A stretch of DNA of 64,000 bases from Amoebidium appalachense (taxonomy: Eukaryota > Ichthyosporea): positions 10,044,001 to 10,108,000 of the forward strand of contig CAVNZM010000009.1 of assembly GCA_963693365.1 (NCBI GenBank). Direction: 5' to 3'. A program made the translations under genes and the position numbers. Positions 40,363-54,692 of this stretch are shown piece after piece (positions within the stretch are counted from its first letter, which is position 1; the number at the start of each line of letters is the position of its first letter). The notes under the pieces are model-generated. The model was not told the origin of the DNA. It ran no database searches and saw nothing but the letters and a program-made list of their open reading frames with translations.

Positions 40363-43164
<2,802 letters not shown>

Positions 43165-43178
43165 TACGTTATCATCTA

Positions 43179-43520
43179 GAGGTGGGTACCGGCTCTTTGT
43201 CCTATGGCTGCTGTTGTTTCCGTTTTTCGTTTCATAGGTGGGTACCGGCTCTTTGTCCTGTTAAGGTAAATAAAGTATGGAGGCAAGACCCTGTGGGTCT
43301 GGGGCTCTTTGTCCTATGGCTGCTGTTGTTTCCGTGTTTCGTTTCTGTGTTGCTCTTATAGCACATGAATGATCATGTGCATGTTTAGCACCCATAGGTG
43401 GGTACCGGCTCTTTGTCCTGTTAAGGTAAATAAAGTATGGAGGCAAGACCCTGTGGGTCTGGGGCTCTTTGTCCTATGGCTGCTGTTGTTTCCGTGTTTC
43501 GTTTCTGTGTTGCTCTTGGG
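43179..43520 (+). repeat. Tandem duplication, period about 160 bp
   Basis: GGTGGGTACCGGCTCTTTGT, AAGGTAAATAAAGTATGGAG, CAAGACCCTGTGGGTCTGGG and CTATGGCTGCTGTTGTTTCC recur in the same order at about 43235-43345 and 43395-43515, with a shorter first copy at 43179. Near identical, hence recent. Confidence 0.85.
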
Positions 43521-43599
43521 GTGGTATATTAGTTGTGTTGTGCAATAGTGTGCTTGATGCCACTATCCAACCGAAGTTAATAAAGTGACCATACGGAGC

Positions 43600-44543
43600 A
43601 CGTATGGATGTCGACATGTGCAATACATTGGCAATTCATTGATAATGATCATGGGGCTGTGCTTACCGTACCGTGTGCATATTGCCAATATATTGAGCAT
43701 GTGATTGAGGTATCAATAAAGCTATTATTAATACGTTGGCAATGTTCGTCATACGTATTATTCTTAGATATAAGACGTTACTCCGATATGCCTTTCATAT
43801 TATAAGCGCACTTATACTGTACTTTGCATGCATTCGTTCCCATTATCAATTTATTGGCAATGTATTTGGATAATATAGTGTGATATTTATAATATATATG
43901 TAATGCATTATCAACACTTATATCTTTATGGTGGTGGTATCATTCGTATGTTGGCAATATATGCTTGATATGGAACATACTTACATATTTCTTATTTGTA
44001 ATGTGTTGGGAGTGTATTAATCATACCTCTGTTTATGTCATCAATATACTCACGATATATAAGCAACCTATCGGCGATACCGCATTTATATATTGATTAT
44101 AGTTGGATCATATGTTGGCAATACATTGTTTATATGTTTCTTGATATTTAAATCTTTGTATTTCTATGAATTACATATTGGCAATACATTAATAATGCGT
44201 TCATAGTGCAACTACAATGCGAAAATACAGTATTATCCATATCATTATCTGTATTTTTGATATTATTTGGTTGTTATTGTAATATCGCCCGGGTATAATT
44301 GATATTGGCAATACGTCTATAATGCTAGCGCAATAGTAATGCAATGGCAATGTAATGGCACTCTAATGTATTGGCGATATTGATGTAACATATACTGGAT
44401 AATATATTCATATCAGCGGGATATCGACAATAGAGGGTATTGGTACTGTATTACCATTGACAATACCAAAGCAATATTATTGCAATATGGCGTTCCTATT
44501 GGCGGCAAGGGGTTCTATTGCCAATATCGCCAATAGCGCCAAT
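43600..44543 (+). repeat. AT-rich block with recurring TTGGCAAT octamer
   Basis: The octamer TTGGCAAT (or its complement) occurs at about 43628, 43680, 43736, 43854, 43951, 44115, 44178, 44305 and 44516, usually inside (A/C)(A/T)TTGGCAATA. Looser versions (TTGGCGATA, ATGGCAATG) lie between. Spacing is irregular (about 50-210 bp), so it is not a simple tandem repeat. The block continues past the copia insertion at 51304-51330, which holds another copy (51317). Confidence 0.75.
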
Positions 44544-45468
44544 TGTTAACTTCTATAAGTATTTGGGATGTAAGCAGAGACACAGTGGTGCAGTGTGAAA
44601 ACACCACAGACACACACAACAACAAAACACGGAACGATCGGAGCAGTGTACACAACAGACATCAATGTTTAGACACGACTGAACTGAATTTATTCTGATC
44701 TTCGAATAAATACCTGAAATTCCTCTAAGTCCAATCCATACATGATTTCCGACCAGTCGGAAATCAGATCCATCTCTAATAGAAACCAATCACTAAGAAC
44801 CAATTGCTTTCAGAGAGATCCGGTACGCGGAGGCGTACACGATAGGACACAGACACTAGTTAGGATCAACTCGTGTCATCATCAAGGAAGTTCTAACCTA
44901 TGACATACTGCAAAGACTCAGACATATCACACTTAACCTTGATGATTGGTTAAAGCCCGGCAACACATGAAAACTAAAGTGAATTAATGAAGTCTAAACA
45001 CACATGCTATTCTAAGTGTAGCCTAAGTGTGTTACCGTCCAATGAACACGTATTAAGTAACACAAATCTACCTAACATATATTAGTAGAAAAGAAATACG
45101 ATTATACACATGAAGACAAGGAGAGAAAGAAAAGAAAATAAGGAAGGAGAAAGAGGAAGGAAAAGAGAGCACAGATCAACAAACAAGATAGTAATAGCAT
45201 AACTATAACCAGAGATATTTATGTACACACGAACATGTACACGTCTCTCCCTGAGTGGGTGGATCCGTGTACACACATATAAATATTCTAATCGATATTA
45301 CAATACACGATTAAAGCCGATACAACACGATTACAAGTATACAAGCATATCGGAGATCGATGCTACACTTTACATAATAGGAGTGTGGCATTTACACTAA
45401 GCATATGAACTGAAACATAACACAAACTGAGAAGATCTTACCATATGTAAATACTACGTATTACAACA
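44544..45468 (-). repeat. 3' LTR of the copia element
   Basis: 925 bp, plus-strand TGTTAACTTCTATAAG ... TATTACAACA, the same as 50374-51298. Flanked outside by CCAAT. Confidence 0.96.
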
Positions 45469-45477
45469 TCCCCACTT
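45469..45477 (-). other. Polypurine tract of the copia element
   Basis: AAGTGGGGA in element sense, touching the 3' LTR. Similar AGTGGGGA copies occur just upstream (about 45510 and 45530). Confidence 0.7.
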
Positions 45478-45601
45478 AAGACTTTGAAGTTTGTGTTATC
45501 ATATCCCCACTGAACTAGTGAAATCTCCCCACTTGAGAACAGAAACGGAAAAAAAAATTAAAGTGTGTACTTTTCCGGGGGGGGGGGGGGGGGGGGGAGA
45601 A

Positions 45602-45635
<34 letters not shown>

Positions 45636-45902
45636 AGGGGGGGGGGGAAGGGGGGGGGGGGAAGGGGGGGGGGGGGAGGGGGGAAGGAACCGGGGCAAAA
45701 ACAACGAATATATATAACGTGTATAGGCGGTGTTTGATTAACTGGGTTTTAAACCAGTGAAAGATAGAGTAGAGTGATGGTACAGGTCAAACCTTATATA
45801 TAAACCCTAAGTGGGCATACCCACAAAGGCAATACATATGATATAATGATGTTGATAAAGTAAGTAGTACACATGAGAAAATCACTCTTGAAGTAGGTCG
45901 GG

Positions 45903-47800
45903 TCAATCCACAATATCCGGTAAACAAAGTCGAGCACGATGGTGGACATGACTCGGGCCGGGGAGGGGTTTGGTGAGTATGTCAGCTAAGTTGTGGGCTG
46001 ACTCAACGTAGTGGACAACCACGTCCCCACTGGCAATGTAGTCCTTGGTGTTGTGATACCGGACGGCAATGTGTTTGGTACGGTGCTTGATGCCGGTGGA
46101 GTTGACGATGGCAATGGTCGACTGGTTGTCACAGTACACCGGAGTCGGAGCAAGCATGGGACAGCCGAGTTCCTTGAAGAGGTCACGGACCCAAGCAACT
46201 TCTTGGGTGCCAGCATTGAGAGCAATCAGCTCAGCTTCAGTGGTGCTGGTGGCCGTGATGGGCTGGAGCTTGGAGTACCAGATGACGGGCATACCAGCAA
46301 ACACGATAATGTAGCCGGTGGTAGACTTCTTGCTGTCGGCACAACCAGCAAAGTCAGCATCCGTGTAGCATTCGAGTATGGGGGACTGGGTGGCCGAGTA
46401 CTTGTAGTCAATGCCAAGGTCAATGGTGCCGAGCAGGTACCGGGCCACACGACGGAGAAGGTCCCAGTGAGTCTTGCCGGGGTTGGTGCTGAACCGACCA
46501 AGGAAGCCGATGGCATAGGCAATGTCGGGACGTGTGCACCGTGCCACCCAGAGGAGACGGCCGAGTAACTCACGGTAGGGCACGGTGAACGGTTGGGGGG
46601 GGCAATCAGCCAGGGAGACGGTGGTGCCTGCAGGGATGGGGGTAGACTTGGACTTGGCATCGGTGAGGTTGAAGTCGTGGATGATATCCATGATGTAAGA
46701 CCTCTGGTGCATGTGGAGGTGATGGGGATCAGAGTGATTAAAATCAACACCGAGCATACGGTCAAATGGACTCATACGACAGCTGGCCATCTTGCTGATG
46801 TGGGCAGCCAGGTCACTGGCAGCAGTAGAACCCCGGGTGTTGGTGATGGTGGAGTCATCGACGTAGTTACCAGCCCGTACCACATCGTTGTTGGGGAAGA
46901 ACCGGAGGTAGATGCACGGGTCGGTCTTAGTACGGGTCAGGCCATGGGCAAGAAGAATGCCGTCGAGGAAGTCGTACCAAGCCTTGGAGGCTTGCTTGAG
47001 GCCGTACAGGGCTTTCTTGAGTCTCCAGACCTTGCCAAGTGTGGCCATGGTGATGAATCCCGGGGGTTGTTTCATGTAGATGGTCTCGGTGAGTGGGCTG
47101 TTGAGAAAGGCCGTAGACACGTCGAGTTGATGTATGTCATGACCTTCAACAACGGCCAGAGCTAGGATGGCACGGAGAGCAGCCGGACGGATGACAGGGC
47201 TCTCAATCAACTCATAGTCAACACCGTATTGCTGACTGAAGCCTTGAGCAACACCACGTGCCTTGATCTTGGTGTCACCAGCCGAGTTGAGAGTTTTCTC
47301 GGAGACAATCCACTTGAAGCCGACGATGTTAGCACCAGGGGGAGGGTCAACAAGTTCAAAGATGTCTTTGTCGACGAAGGCTTGATACTCAGCAGTCAGG
47401 GCTGACTTGACCTGATCACCATTGGGTCCGGAACAGAGTTGACGGACAAGTTTGGGTAGTTGGTCGATGTTGATGGGGGGACCGGGGGGGACTGGCAGGG
47501 TGGTGGTGGCTTGAAGTCCAACCTTGCCCTGGAGACGGGCAGAACGACGGGGTGCAGGAACCGGGGTAGGTGGAGACGGTGGGGGGGGAACTTGGAAGTT
47601 CGGAAGTGCAGGGGGGGCAACCTCCGGGCTGGACGGGGCCGAGTGGAAGTTGTCGGGGGAGCCGGGTCGGATGGGTGTGACGTTGCCAGGGCCAGGATGA
47701 GGGTCGGCAGGCTGGACGGGCACGGGGGCAGGGGGGCCGGTGGGGGGGGGGGTGTCGGGGGAACGACGATGGCAGGAGGGGGGCCAGAGTACACCAGACA
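45903..47800 (-). CDS. Copia pol, reverse transcriptase and RNase H part
   Basis: Open frame from the Pro-rich linker to the stop. RT motifs in order: FKWIVSEKTLNSAGDTKIKA, RGVAQGFSQQYGVDY, HQLDVSTAFLNSPL, KALYGLKQASKAWYDF and the catalytic GNYVDDS (near 46860). RNase H follows: YTDADFAGC, STTEAELIAL, VYCDNQSTIAI, KHIAVRYH and ADILTKPLPG. These are classic Ty1/copia signatures. It is offset by one frame from the upstream gag-integrase ORF, with the break in a C6 run near 47775-47785. Confidence 0.93.
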
Positions 47801-50311
47801 AACATCATCTTCAGTGTCAACTGTGGGGGGTGGGGTGGTCGAGGTAGCAGTGGTGTCGGGGGTCGGAAGGGTTGATGGAATGTCGGACGGGAGATAAGCT
47901 GATTCGTCGAAAATCACATCACGGAAGAGGCCGACACGATGGGTGGTGGCATTGAAGATCCGGTGGCAGTGTGATTGAAGATCATAGCCGATATACATGC
48001 CGAGTTTGACGGTGGGGGCCAGCTTGTTCCGTTTAGAGGCTGGCACGTGAGTGTAGGCAGGGCAACCGAACACTTTGAGCTCGGAGATGTCGGGCTTGAC
48101 ACCGTAGAAAACCTCGAATGGTGTACGACCATTGGCAGTCGTGGACGGGGTGACGTTGATGATGTAGGCGGCATGTTGGAGGGCCTCAGCCCACAGTTTG
48201 GGAGACAGAGACTGATCTTGGACTTGATGGAGGAGGCAACGGACAATCTCTTGGAGGAACCGCATACGTCGTTCAACATAGCCGTTCAGTTGAGGGCAGT
48301 CCACCGGAGCATAGCTGGCCTTGATGCCCTGGGAGAGGCAAAAAGCACGGGTATCCTTGGAGGTGAACTCAGAGCCGGAGTCGAAGTGGTAAACACCAAC
48401 TTTGGAGGGGGCATGGGTGGCAACGAGGTTGGTGTGAGCTGTGAGAATATCCAGGGTGGTGGTACGGTCGGCCATCGGGTAGATCTTGACGAGGCCAGAG
48501 GCACGGCAGACAGTGACGAGAGCAACCTTGGAACCTCCGTACGATGTTGTGGTAGGCTCAAAAAAATCCCAATGCCATTCATGACCGGGGATGTTGGAGT
48601 GAGGACGGTCACCCCTGAACGGAGCCTTGGTGGTCTTACCCATAATGCAGCCATGACAATCAGGAACATCACAGTCGAGGACAGAGGAGGGGAGACCAAT
48701 AACAAGGTCGTGTTTCACCATGTCCTTGATGCTGGTCATAGCTCGGTGCCCCAGACGATGGTGCCAGATGGATGGGTTAACACTGGTAGTGGCAGCCAGA
48801 GCCACAGGACGAGTGGGTGGTTGAATGGTGTAGTCCTTGAAGTAATACAGACCGTTGTGTAGACGGAGGTTGACGAGATGACGGCCGGTGAGTCGGTCGA
48901 AGAGGAATGACGGAGTGGAGGCATCGTTCAAATCACCCTTGATGTATTCGGCAGCAGCTTGGGATGTTGAAATGAGGAAGGCTTGGCCAGACGGGGTGTA
49001 GTAGGCTTCAATGGTTAGGGTGGTAGTGCCATGGTCGGTGGTGGTGTTGATGACGATATGGCCGGTGTGAGTGGCCAAGACGGGGGTGCCATTGAAGGCA
49101 GCAACGGGAGTCGGTGTCGGAAGGGGAGTGAGGTCATGGAAGAACTCACGGGTGGGGCAAACAGTCATGTTGCACCCGGAATCCCAGGCAGGGTCGGAGG
49201 ACACGGGGACGGAGCTAGCATTGTATGCCGAGAAAGCAAAGGAGACAGATTTCTCACTGCCTTGACGGGAACGGTTGTGTCTGGACATACGGCATTTCGG
49301 CTCAGGGCAATCGATGATCGTGTGATCAGGCTCGTGGCAGTAGGAGCATTCTTTCACGGACGGGGTGTTAGAACGAGCCGGGGAATCAGAACGACGGGAA
49401 CCCGAGAAACGGGAACGACTGGGGGAACGAGACGTGGACCGGAAGGCAGGCCGGTGGGGGGAACGGGATCGGGTGTGCTGACGGGAGAGACGAGTTCGGA
49501 GGTCCGTGCCAGAGGTACGGTCAAGTCGGGTGCGTAAGTCACGGCGAGGAAGATCACGGGGGGGAGCACTGGCATTTAATGCCATGCTGGACTTGGAGGC
49601 ACGGTGGGCACGGTTGTTCCGGAGTTGCATCTTGAGGTCTTGACGTAACTCGATGCCCTTGACGTGGTTATGGAGGGACTCGAAGTCGGGGAATAGCTTA
49701 TCACCGAAGTGATAGTCTTCGATAAGACGATTGAACTCAGGGGTGAGGTCGTCTCTGGTGGTGAGTTCATTGAAGAACTTCTCAGCTAGACGAGTGAAGT
49801 GAATGGACTCATCTTGGAGAGACTGGAGCTGGTTCACGATGGTCTGCAGACGGCTCAGGTAGGTGGTGAATGATTCACCGGGCTGAAGGGCACAGGCATC
49901 CCACTGACGGTGAAGGATGCGGATCTGATCGGGTTTGCCTTGGAGATAGTGTTGACGGAATTTCCACATGGCCCGTTCAGGGTCCATGCCAATACGGTAC
50001 TGGGCAACGGTGGTGAGGACGGAAGGGTCGATGTTCTGTATCATATGGAGCAGGAGGCAATTGCGGGCCTCTTTGAGTTCCGCGGTAGTGCCGTAGCCAT
50101 AGAAGGGGGGTTCACCGTCAACCGCGACGGTGGTAGGGGGGACGTAGTTGTCAGCAAGGACAACATCCACGAGTCGGACACCTTTAGTGCCGGTCATCAT
50201 GCCGAGAAAAATGATTTCCCATTGAAAATAGGTAGTTTTGCTATCGGGACCAGTCTTCCCTTCACCTTTCCACATGGTGATTTTGTTTACGCCAGTTTTG
50301 TTTGGATCCAT
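47396..50311 (-). CDS. Copia gag, protease and integrase
   Basis: Starts MDPNKTGVNKITMWKGEGK shortly after the primer-binding site. Gag has a UBN2-like helical region (LEDYHFGD..., ELRQDLKMQ). It ends in an Arg/Ser-rich tail and one CCHC knuckle (CSYCHEPDHTIIDC, 49307-49348). Protease has DSGCNMTVC (near 49175). Integrase has the HHCC finger (HRLGHRAM ... CDVPDCHGCIMGK, 48640-48765), then the DDE core (WHWDFF, FDSGSEF, LNGYVERRMRFLQE) and GKTPFEVFYG-like and FGCPAYTHVP motifs. After about 47785 this frame runs into Pro-rich out-of-frame sequence to a stop at 47396. Confidence 0.93.
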   Translation of the reverse strand: MDPNKTGVNKITMWKGEGKTGPDSKTTYFQWEIIFLGMMTGTKGVRLVDVVLADNYVPPTTVAVDGEPPFYGYGTTAELKEARNCLLLHMIQNIDPSVLTTVAQYRIGMDPERAMWKFRQHYLQGKPDQIRILHRQWDACALQPGESFTTYLSRLQTIVNQLQSLQDESIHFTRLAEKFFNELTTRDDLTPEFNRLIEDYHFGDKLFPDFESLHNHVKGIELRQDLKMQLRNNRAHRASKSSMALNASAPPRDLPRRDLRTRLDRTSGTDLRTRLSRQHTRSRSPHRPAFRSTSRSPSRSRFSGSRRSDSPARSNTPSVKECSYCHEPDHTIIDCPEPKCRMSRHNRSRQGSEKSVSFAFSAYNASSVPVSSDPAWDSGCNMTVCPTREFFHDLTPLPTPTPVAAFNGTPVLATHTGHIVINTTTDHGTTTLTIEAYYTPSGQAFLISTSQAAAEYIKGDLNDASTPSFLFDRLTGRHLVNLRLHNGLYYFKDYTIQPPTRPVALAATTSVNPSIWHHRLGHRAMTSIKDMVKHDLVIGLPSSVLDCDVPDCHGCIMGKTTKAPFRGDRPHSNIPGHEWHWDFFEPTTTSYGGSKVALVTVCRASGLVKIYPMADRTTTLDILTAHTNLVATHAPSKVGVYHFDSGSEFTSKDTRAFCLSQGIKASYAPVDCPQLNGYVERRMRFLQEIVRCLLHQVQDQSLSPKLWAEALQHAAYIINVTPSTTANGRTPFEVFYGVKPDISELKVFGCPAYTHVPASKRNKLAPTVKLGMYIGYDLQSHCHRIFNATTHRVGLFRDVIFDESAYLPSDIPSTLPTPDTTATSTTPPPTVDTEDDVCLVYSGPPPAIVVPPTPPPPPAPLPPCPSSLPTLILALATSHPSDPAPPTTSTRPRPARRLPPLHFRTSKFPPHRLHLPRFLHPVVLPVSRARLDFKPPPPCQSPPVPPSTSTNYPNLSVNSVPDPMVIRSSQP

Positions 50312-50360
50312 GATTGAAAAACGAGCGCGAGTTCTAGATGTGTGTAGGGAGCGTACAAAA

Positions 50361-50373
50361 GGGCTGCATAACC
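50361..50373 (-). other. Primer-binding site, half-tRNA-Met type
   Basis: Immediately inside the 5' LTR in element sense: GGTTATGCAGCCC. The core GGTTATG is complementary to CAUAACC, the anticodon loop of a Met tRNA. This matches Drosophila copia, which primes from an internal tRNA-iMet fragment. The 3' part of the match is uncertain. Confidence 0.55.
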
Positions 50374-51298
50374 TGTTAACTTCTATAAGTATTTGGGATG
50401 TAAGCAGAGACACAGTGGTGCAGTGTGAAAACACCACAGACACACACAACAACAAAACACGGAACGATCGGAGCAGTGTACACAACAGACATCAATGTTT
50501 AGACACGACTGAACTGAATTTATTCTGATCTTCGAATAAATACCTGAAATTCCTCTAAGTCCAATCCATACATGATTTCCGACCAGTCGGAAATCAGATC
50601 CATCTCTAATAGAAACCAATCACTAAGAACCAATTGCTTTCAGAGAGATCCGGTACGCGGAGGCGTACACGATAGGACACAGACACTAGTTAGGATCAAC
50701 TCGTGTCATCATCAAGGAAGTTCTAACCTATGACATACTGCAAAGACTCAGACATATCACACTTAACCTTGATGATTGGTTAAAGCCCGGCAACACATGA
50801 AAACTAAAGTGAATTAATGAAGTCTAAACACACATGCTATTCTAAGTGTAGCCTAAGTGTGTTACCGTCCAATGAACACGTATTAAGTAACACAAATCTA
50901 CCTAACATATATTAGTAGAAAAGAAATACGATTATACACATGAAGACAAGGAGAGAAAGAAAAGAAAATAAGGAAGGAGAAAGAGGAAGGAAAAGAGAGC
51001 ACAGATCAACAAACAAGATAGTAATAGCATAACTATAACCAGAGATATTTATGTACACACGAACATGTACACGTCTCTCCCTGAGTGGGTGGATCCGTGT
51101 ACACACATATAAATATTCTAATCGATATTACAATACACGATTAAAGCCGATACAACACGATTACAAGTATACAAGCATATCGGAGATCGATGCTACACTT
51201 TACATAATAGGAGTGTGGCATTTACACTAAGCATATGAACTGAAACATAACACAAACTGAGAAGATCTTACCATATGTAAATACTACGTATTACAACA
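50374..51298 (-). repeat. 5' LTR of the copia element
   Basis: 925 bp and by eye identical to 44544-45468. Followed by the CCAAT target duplicate at 51299-51303. Promoter and polyadenylation signals are expected here but not pinned down. Confidence 0.96.
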
Positions 51299-51329
51299 CC
51301 AATAGCAAAAAATACGTTGGCAATACTTC

Positions 51330-53630
51330 CGGGAAGTTTGCTGATGTTGATGGGTGGTGAGTCGTTTTCGTTGATGGTGATGACGGTGCCGACGGGAATG
51401 GGAGTAGCCTTGGGGTGGGCATCGTTGAGGTTGAAGTCTCTGACGATGTCGTTGATGTAGGATTGTTGAAGCAGCTTGAGGTGACCGGGGGTGTGGATGA
51501 GCTGGGTGCCAAGGAAGATGTCGGGGAGGTCAACCTTGCAGAGAGCTGACTTCATGATGTGGTCTACTAGATCCTTGGTGTGGGAAGAGTTGGCCGTGCA
51601 GATGATGATGATGTCGTCCACATAGTTGCCAGTGAGGATGATGTCACCGTTGGGGAAGGTCTTGATGTAGACACATGGATCTGAACGGAGACGTTCGAGA
51701 CCGTGAGCAAGGAGGACCTTGTCGAAGTACTCATACCAGGCCAGTGATGCTTGCTTGAGGCCGTAGAGTGCCTTCTTGAGTTTCCAGACCTTGTGTTCGT
51801 TGCCGGGGGTGATGAAGCCAGGTGGTGGCTCAATGTAGATGTCTTCTTGAAGAGGACTGTTGAGGAAGGCAGTTGAGACGTCGAGTTGATGAATCTCATG
51901 GTTGCCGTCCACACCGATGGCAAGGAGGGCACGGACGGAGGAGGACATCACCACGGGGGAAGAGGTGTCACCGTAGTCAACACCGTAGACTTGAGTGAAG
52001 CCCTTTGCAACACCACGAGCTTTGATCTTGGTGTCACCGGCTGAGTTGAGGACTTTCTCAGTCACAATCCACTTGAACTTGATGATGTTGGCACTAGGGG
52101 GGGGACTCGGATCAACAATGGTGAAGACATCCTTGGTGATGAAGGCTTGGTACTCGGAGGTGAGGGCAGCTATGACGGCATCACCGTTGGGACCGTTGCA
52201 AAACTTTTGAATGCCCTTGGGGAGCTGGTCAATGTTGATGGTCGGTGCTATGATGCTGACCAGTGCCGTTGGAGTCTTGGTGAGACGTGTAGACCGACGA
52301 AGGTTGGGCTTGGGGGGGTCCTTGAGGGGGGTGGTGGCCGGGTAGGTGGTGGAGGCCGGGATAGGGGCATGGAAGCCAGGAATAGGACCGGTGGTGAGGG
52401 GGGCATCGGTGTCCACAGGGCTGCTCGAGGCCGAGTGGAAGGTGGGGGACCCAGGACGAACCGGAGTCATGTAGCCGGGTTGATGCACTGCAACGGGGGG
52501 GGCCGGCAGCAAGGGTTGTTGGCCAGTGGGGGGGGGGCTCGGGGGAGGCACGGGTTCAACCGGGGCTGGTTGGTTGTGCCAGGACGGTTGGGAGATGACC
52601 ACAGACGGAGTTTCATCGTCGTCGTCGGAGGGGGGGTCCAATGTCGGCAGATCGGGTTTGGGGGGAACGGGGACCTGATTGGTGACGGTGGAGAAGGCAC
52701 GGTGGCCGAGACGGTTGTGCCAAAGGGTGAGGTCGTTGGTTGGTTGAGTCCTTGCTGTGTAGGCTTGGACCCTCGGGTGTTTAGGAGTCTCAATCACATA
52801 GTCAGTGATGTAGTAGAGACCGTCGAGGGGGGTGAGATCTGAAATGATGTCACCATTACGGCTGTAGAGGAACGACGGGTGGTTGTCTGTATCGTCACAA
52901 TGACCTAGGAGGCCGGCAGCTGAGGCCATGGAGGTAGACACGAGGAAAGACGGTGACTCGGGTACGTAGTAAGCATTGATGCTGCACGGTGTTGGGTGGC
53001 CGTTGTAGTGCAGTGTCATGTTGATGATGCCACGTTGTTTGGCATTGACTGTGCCGAGGCCGTGAATGGGGGTGGGAGGACACGGGGTAAGGGAGGAGAA
53101 ATACTCCTTGATGGGGCAGATGTGTGCATTACAAGCACTGTCCCAGACGGGGTCGTTACTGTCAGGTGTGCCGGTGGAGGAGATGAGTGCAAATTTCACA
53201 CTCTTGTCGCCTTTCTCCTGCTTGGCACGACGAGCAACAGTACAGCCAGGCTCCGGGCATGCTGTGATGTGGTGGGGCTCATGGCAGTTACTGTAGGAAC
53301 ACTCCACCTTCTTGGTGTTGTGCTGTCGGTTACGGTTGTCCCTGTTACCACGGTGGTAAGGGGAAGTTGAACGGGGGCCGGGTGACTTGGAGGAAGGACG
53401 AGGATCATGGGAACGGGACGGGGATCGGTGAGGTGTATGCTCACGTCGAGGAATACGGTTACGGAGGTCACCGGGGGGAAGCACTCTGCTCTGGAGTGCA
53501 CGGAGGGGACGGTTGTTGACGGTTGCACCTGTGCCTGCGTCGATGAGGCCGGCACGGATTTCAGCTCCTCGGATGTCACTGATGAGCTGGTTGAAGGACG
53601 GGTAGGCCTTGTTGTTCATCAGCAATCTTC
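51330..53630 (-). pseudogene. Second Ty1/copia element: LTR-less relic with integrase core deleted
   Basis: A single open frame related to the intact neighbour. It starts inside gag (NNKAYPSFNQLISDIRGAEI), keeps a zinc knuckle with an extra residue (CSYSNCHEPHHITAC) and has protease DSACNAH (DSA, not DSG). It keeps only the first half of the integrase finger (LWHNRLGHRAFSTV). It then jumps near 52670-52700 to the post-integrase Pro-rich linker, so the DDE core is missing without a frame break. RT is good through GNYVDDI and is cut before RNase H at about 51330, where TTGGCAAT-type DNA begins. Both ends are truncated and no LTR is present. It cannot be autonomous. Confidence 0.9.
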
Positions 53631-54133
53631 CCCCCCCATCGGAAACCCCTCTACGACGTCGACGACGGGTTCGGAGTAGTTTACGATACCTGAGTGGCTG
53701 CGTTTGGTACCCTCGACATTTTAATGGATGGAAAAGCTGAAAACCCATCGTCGACGTCGACAAGCATGTTACAGGGTAATAAAGAGGTCCACTGATTTCT
53801 CGACCCTCATGTGTATATGCCAACGTCATCCTATGGACATGCTGTGCATGCGTTTACACCGTCCATTAAACAAATGTAGCACCTATTCCAATGCTATAGA
53901 TGTGCTATGGACGTCGTAAGCCTGTTCTACGTATGTATACTGTGTAGGCTAACATGATGGGTATCGTCGACGTCGAAAACAAAGCATACTGTGAAGGCGA
54001 TTCTAAGCATCTTAATATGAGGTTTCCGACGTCTGTAAACTAATAAGAAACGGCGAATTCTGCAATAATAGATACTGTTTTTATAATGTATAAGTACAAT
54101 AGTTTTATGTGTATATATATATATATCATATAG

Positions 54134-54172
<39 letters not shown>

Positions 54173-54226
54173 TTGGGGTTTTTATAATGTATAAGTACAA
54201 TAGTTTTATGTATATATATATAGTAT

Positions 54227-54270
<44 letters not shown>

Positions 54271-54692
54271 GGGGTAGGGGTGTCCTGGGAATGAATGACC
54301 CCCGGAGTAGTTTTTCATAGAAGCCCCATACGACCACCATAAGGATCGCTAACTATACCCCCATACGATCATTATAATGATCTCATTATATGCCCCATAC
54401 GACCACCATAAGGATCGCTAGTTATACCCCCATACGATCATCATAATGATCTCATTCTATGCCTCATACGATCATTATAGTGATCACATACCAAAATGGG
54501 GTTTACGCTGTTTACTCGAGGCAAAGAGAACCAGTCTCAGGTATGGGGGGGGGGGTTTTGCTCGGAATATCCCCTCAGCGGTATATCATGATCACGTACA
54601 TAGATGTCGGGTGGTGACTATATATCAGGGTTTACTTTCTCTACGAGACACCATAAAGACTACAAGGAGAAATCAATTAGTTGGGGTTCCCC

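Larger units (their letters stand above)
44544..51298 (-). mobile_element. Complete Ty1/copia LTR retrotransposon, 6755 bp
   Basis: Two 925-bp LTRs (44544-45468 and 50374-51298) bound it, and CCAAT is duplicated at 44539-44543 and 51299-51303. The element reads on the minus strand: 5' LTR, primer-binding site, gag-protease-integrase-RT-RNase H (the copia order), polypurine tract, 3' LTR. LTR ends are TGTTG...AACA in element sense. The LTRs show no difference by eye, implying very recent insertion. The internal part is GC-rich relative to the AT-rich target. A G-rich stretch (45575-45690) lies between the RNase H stop and the 3' LTR. Confidence 0.96.
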
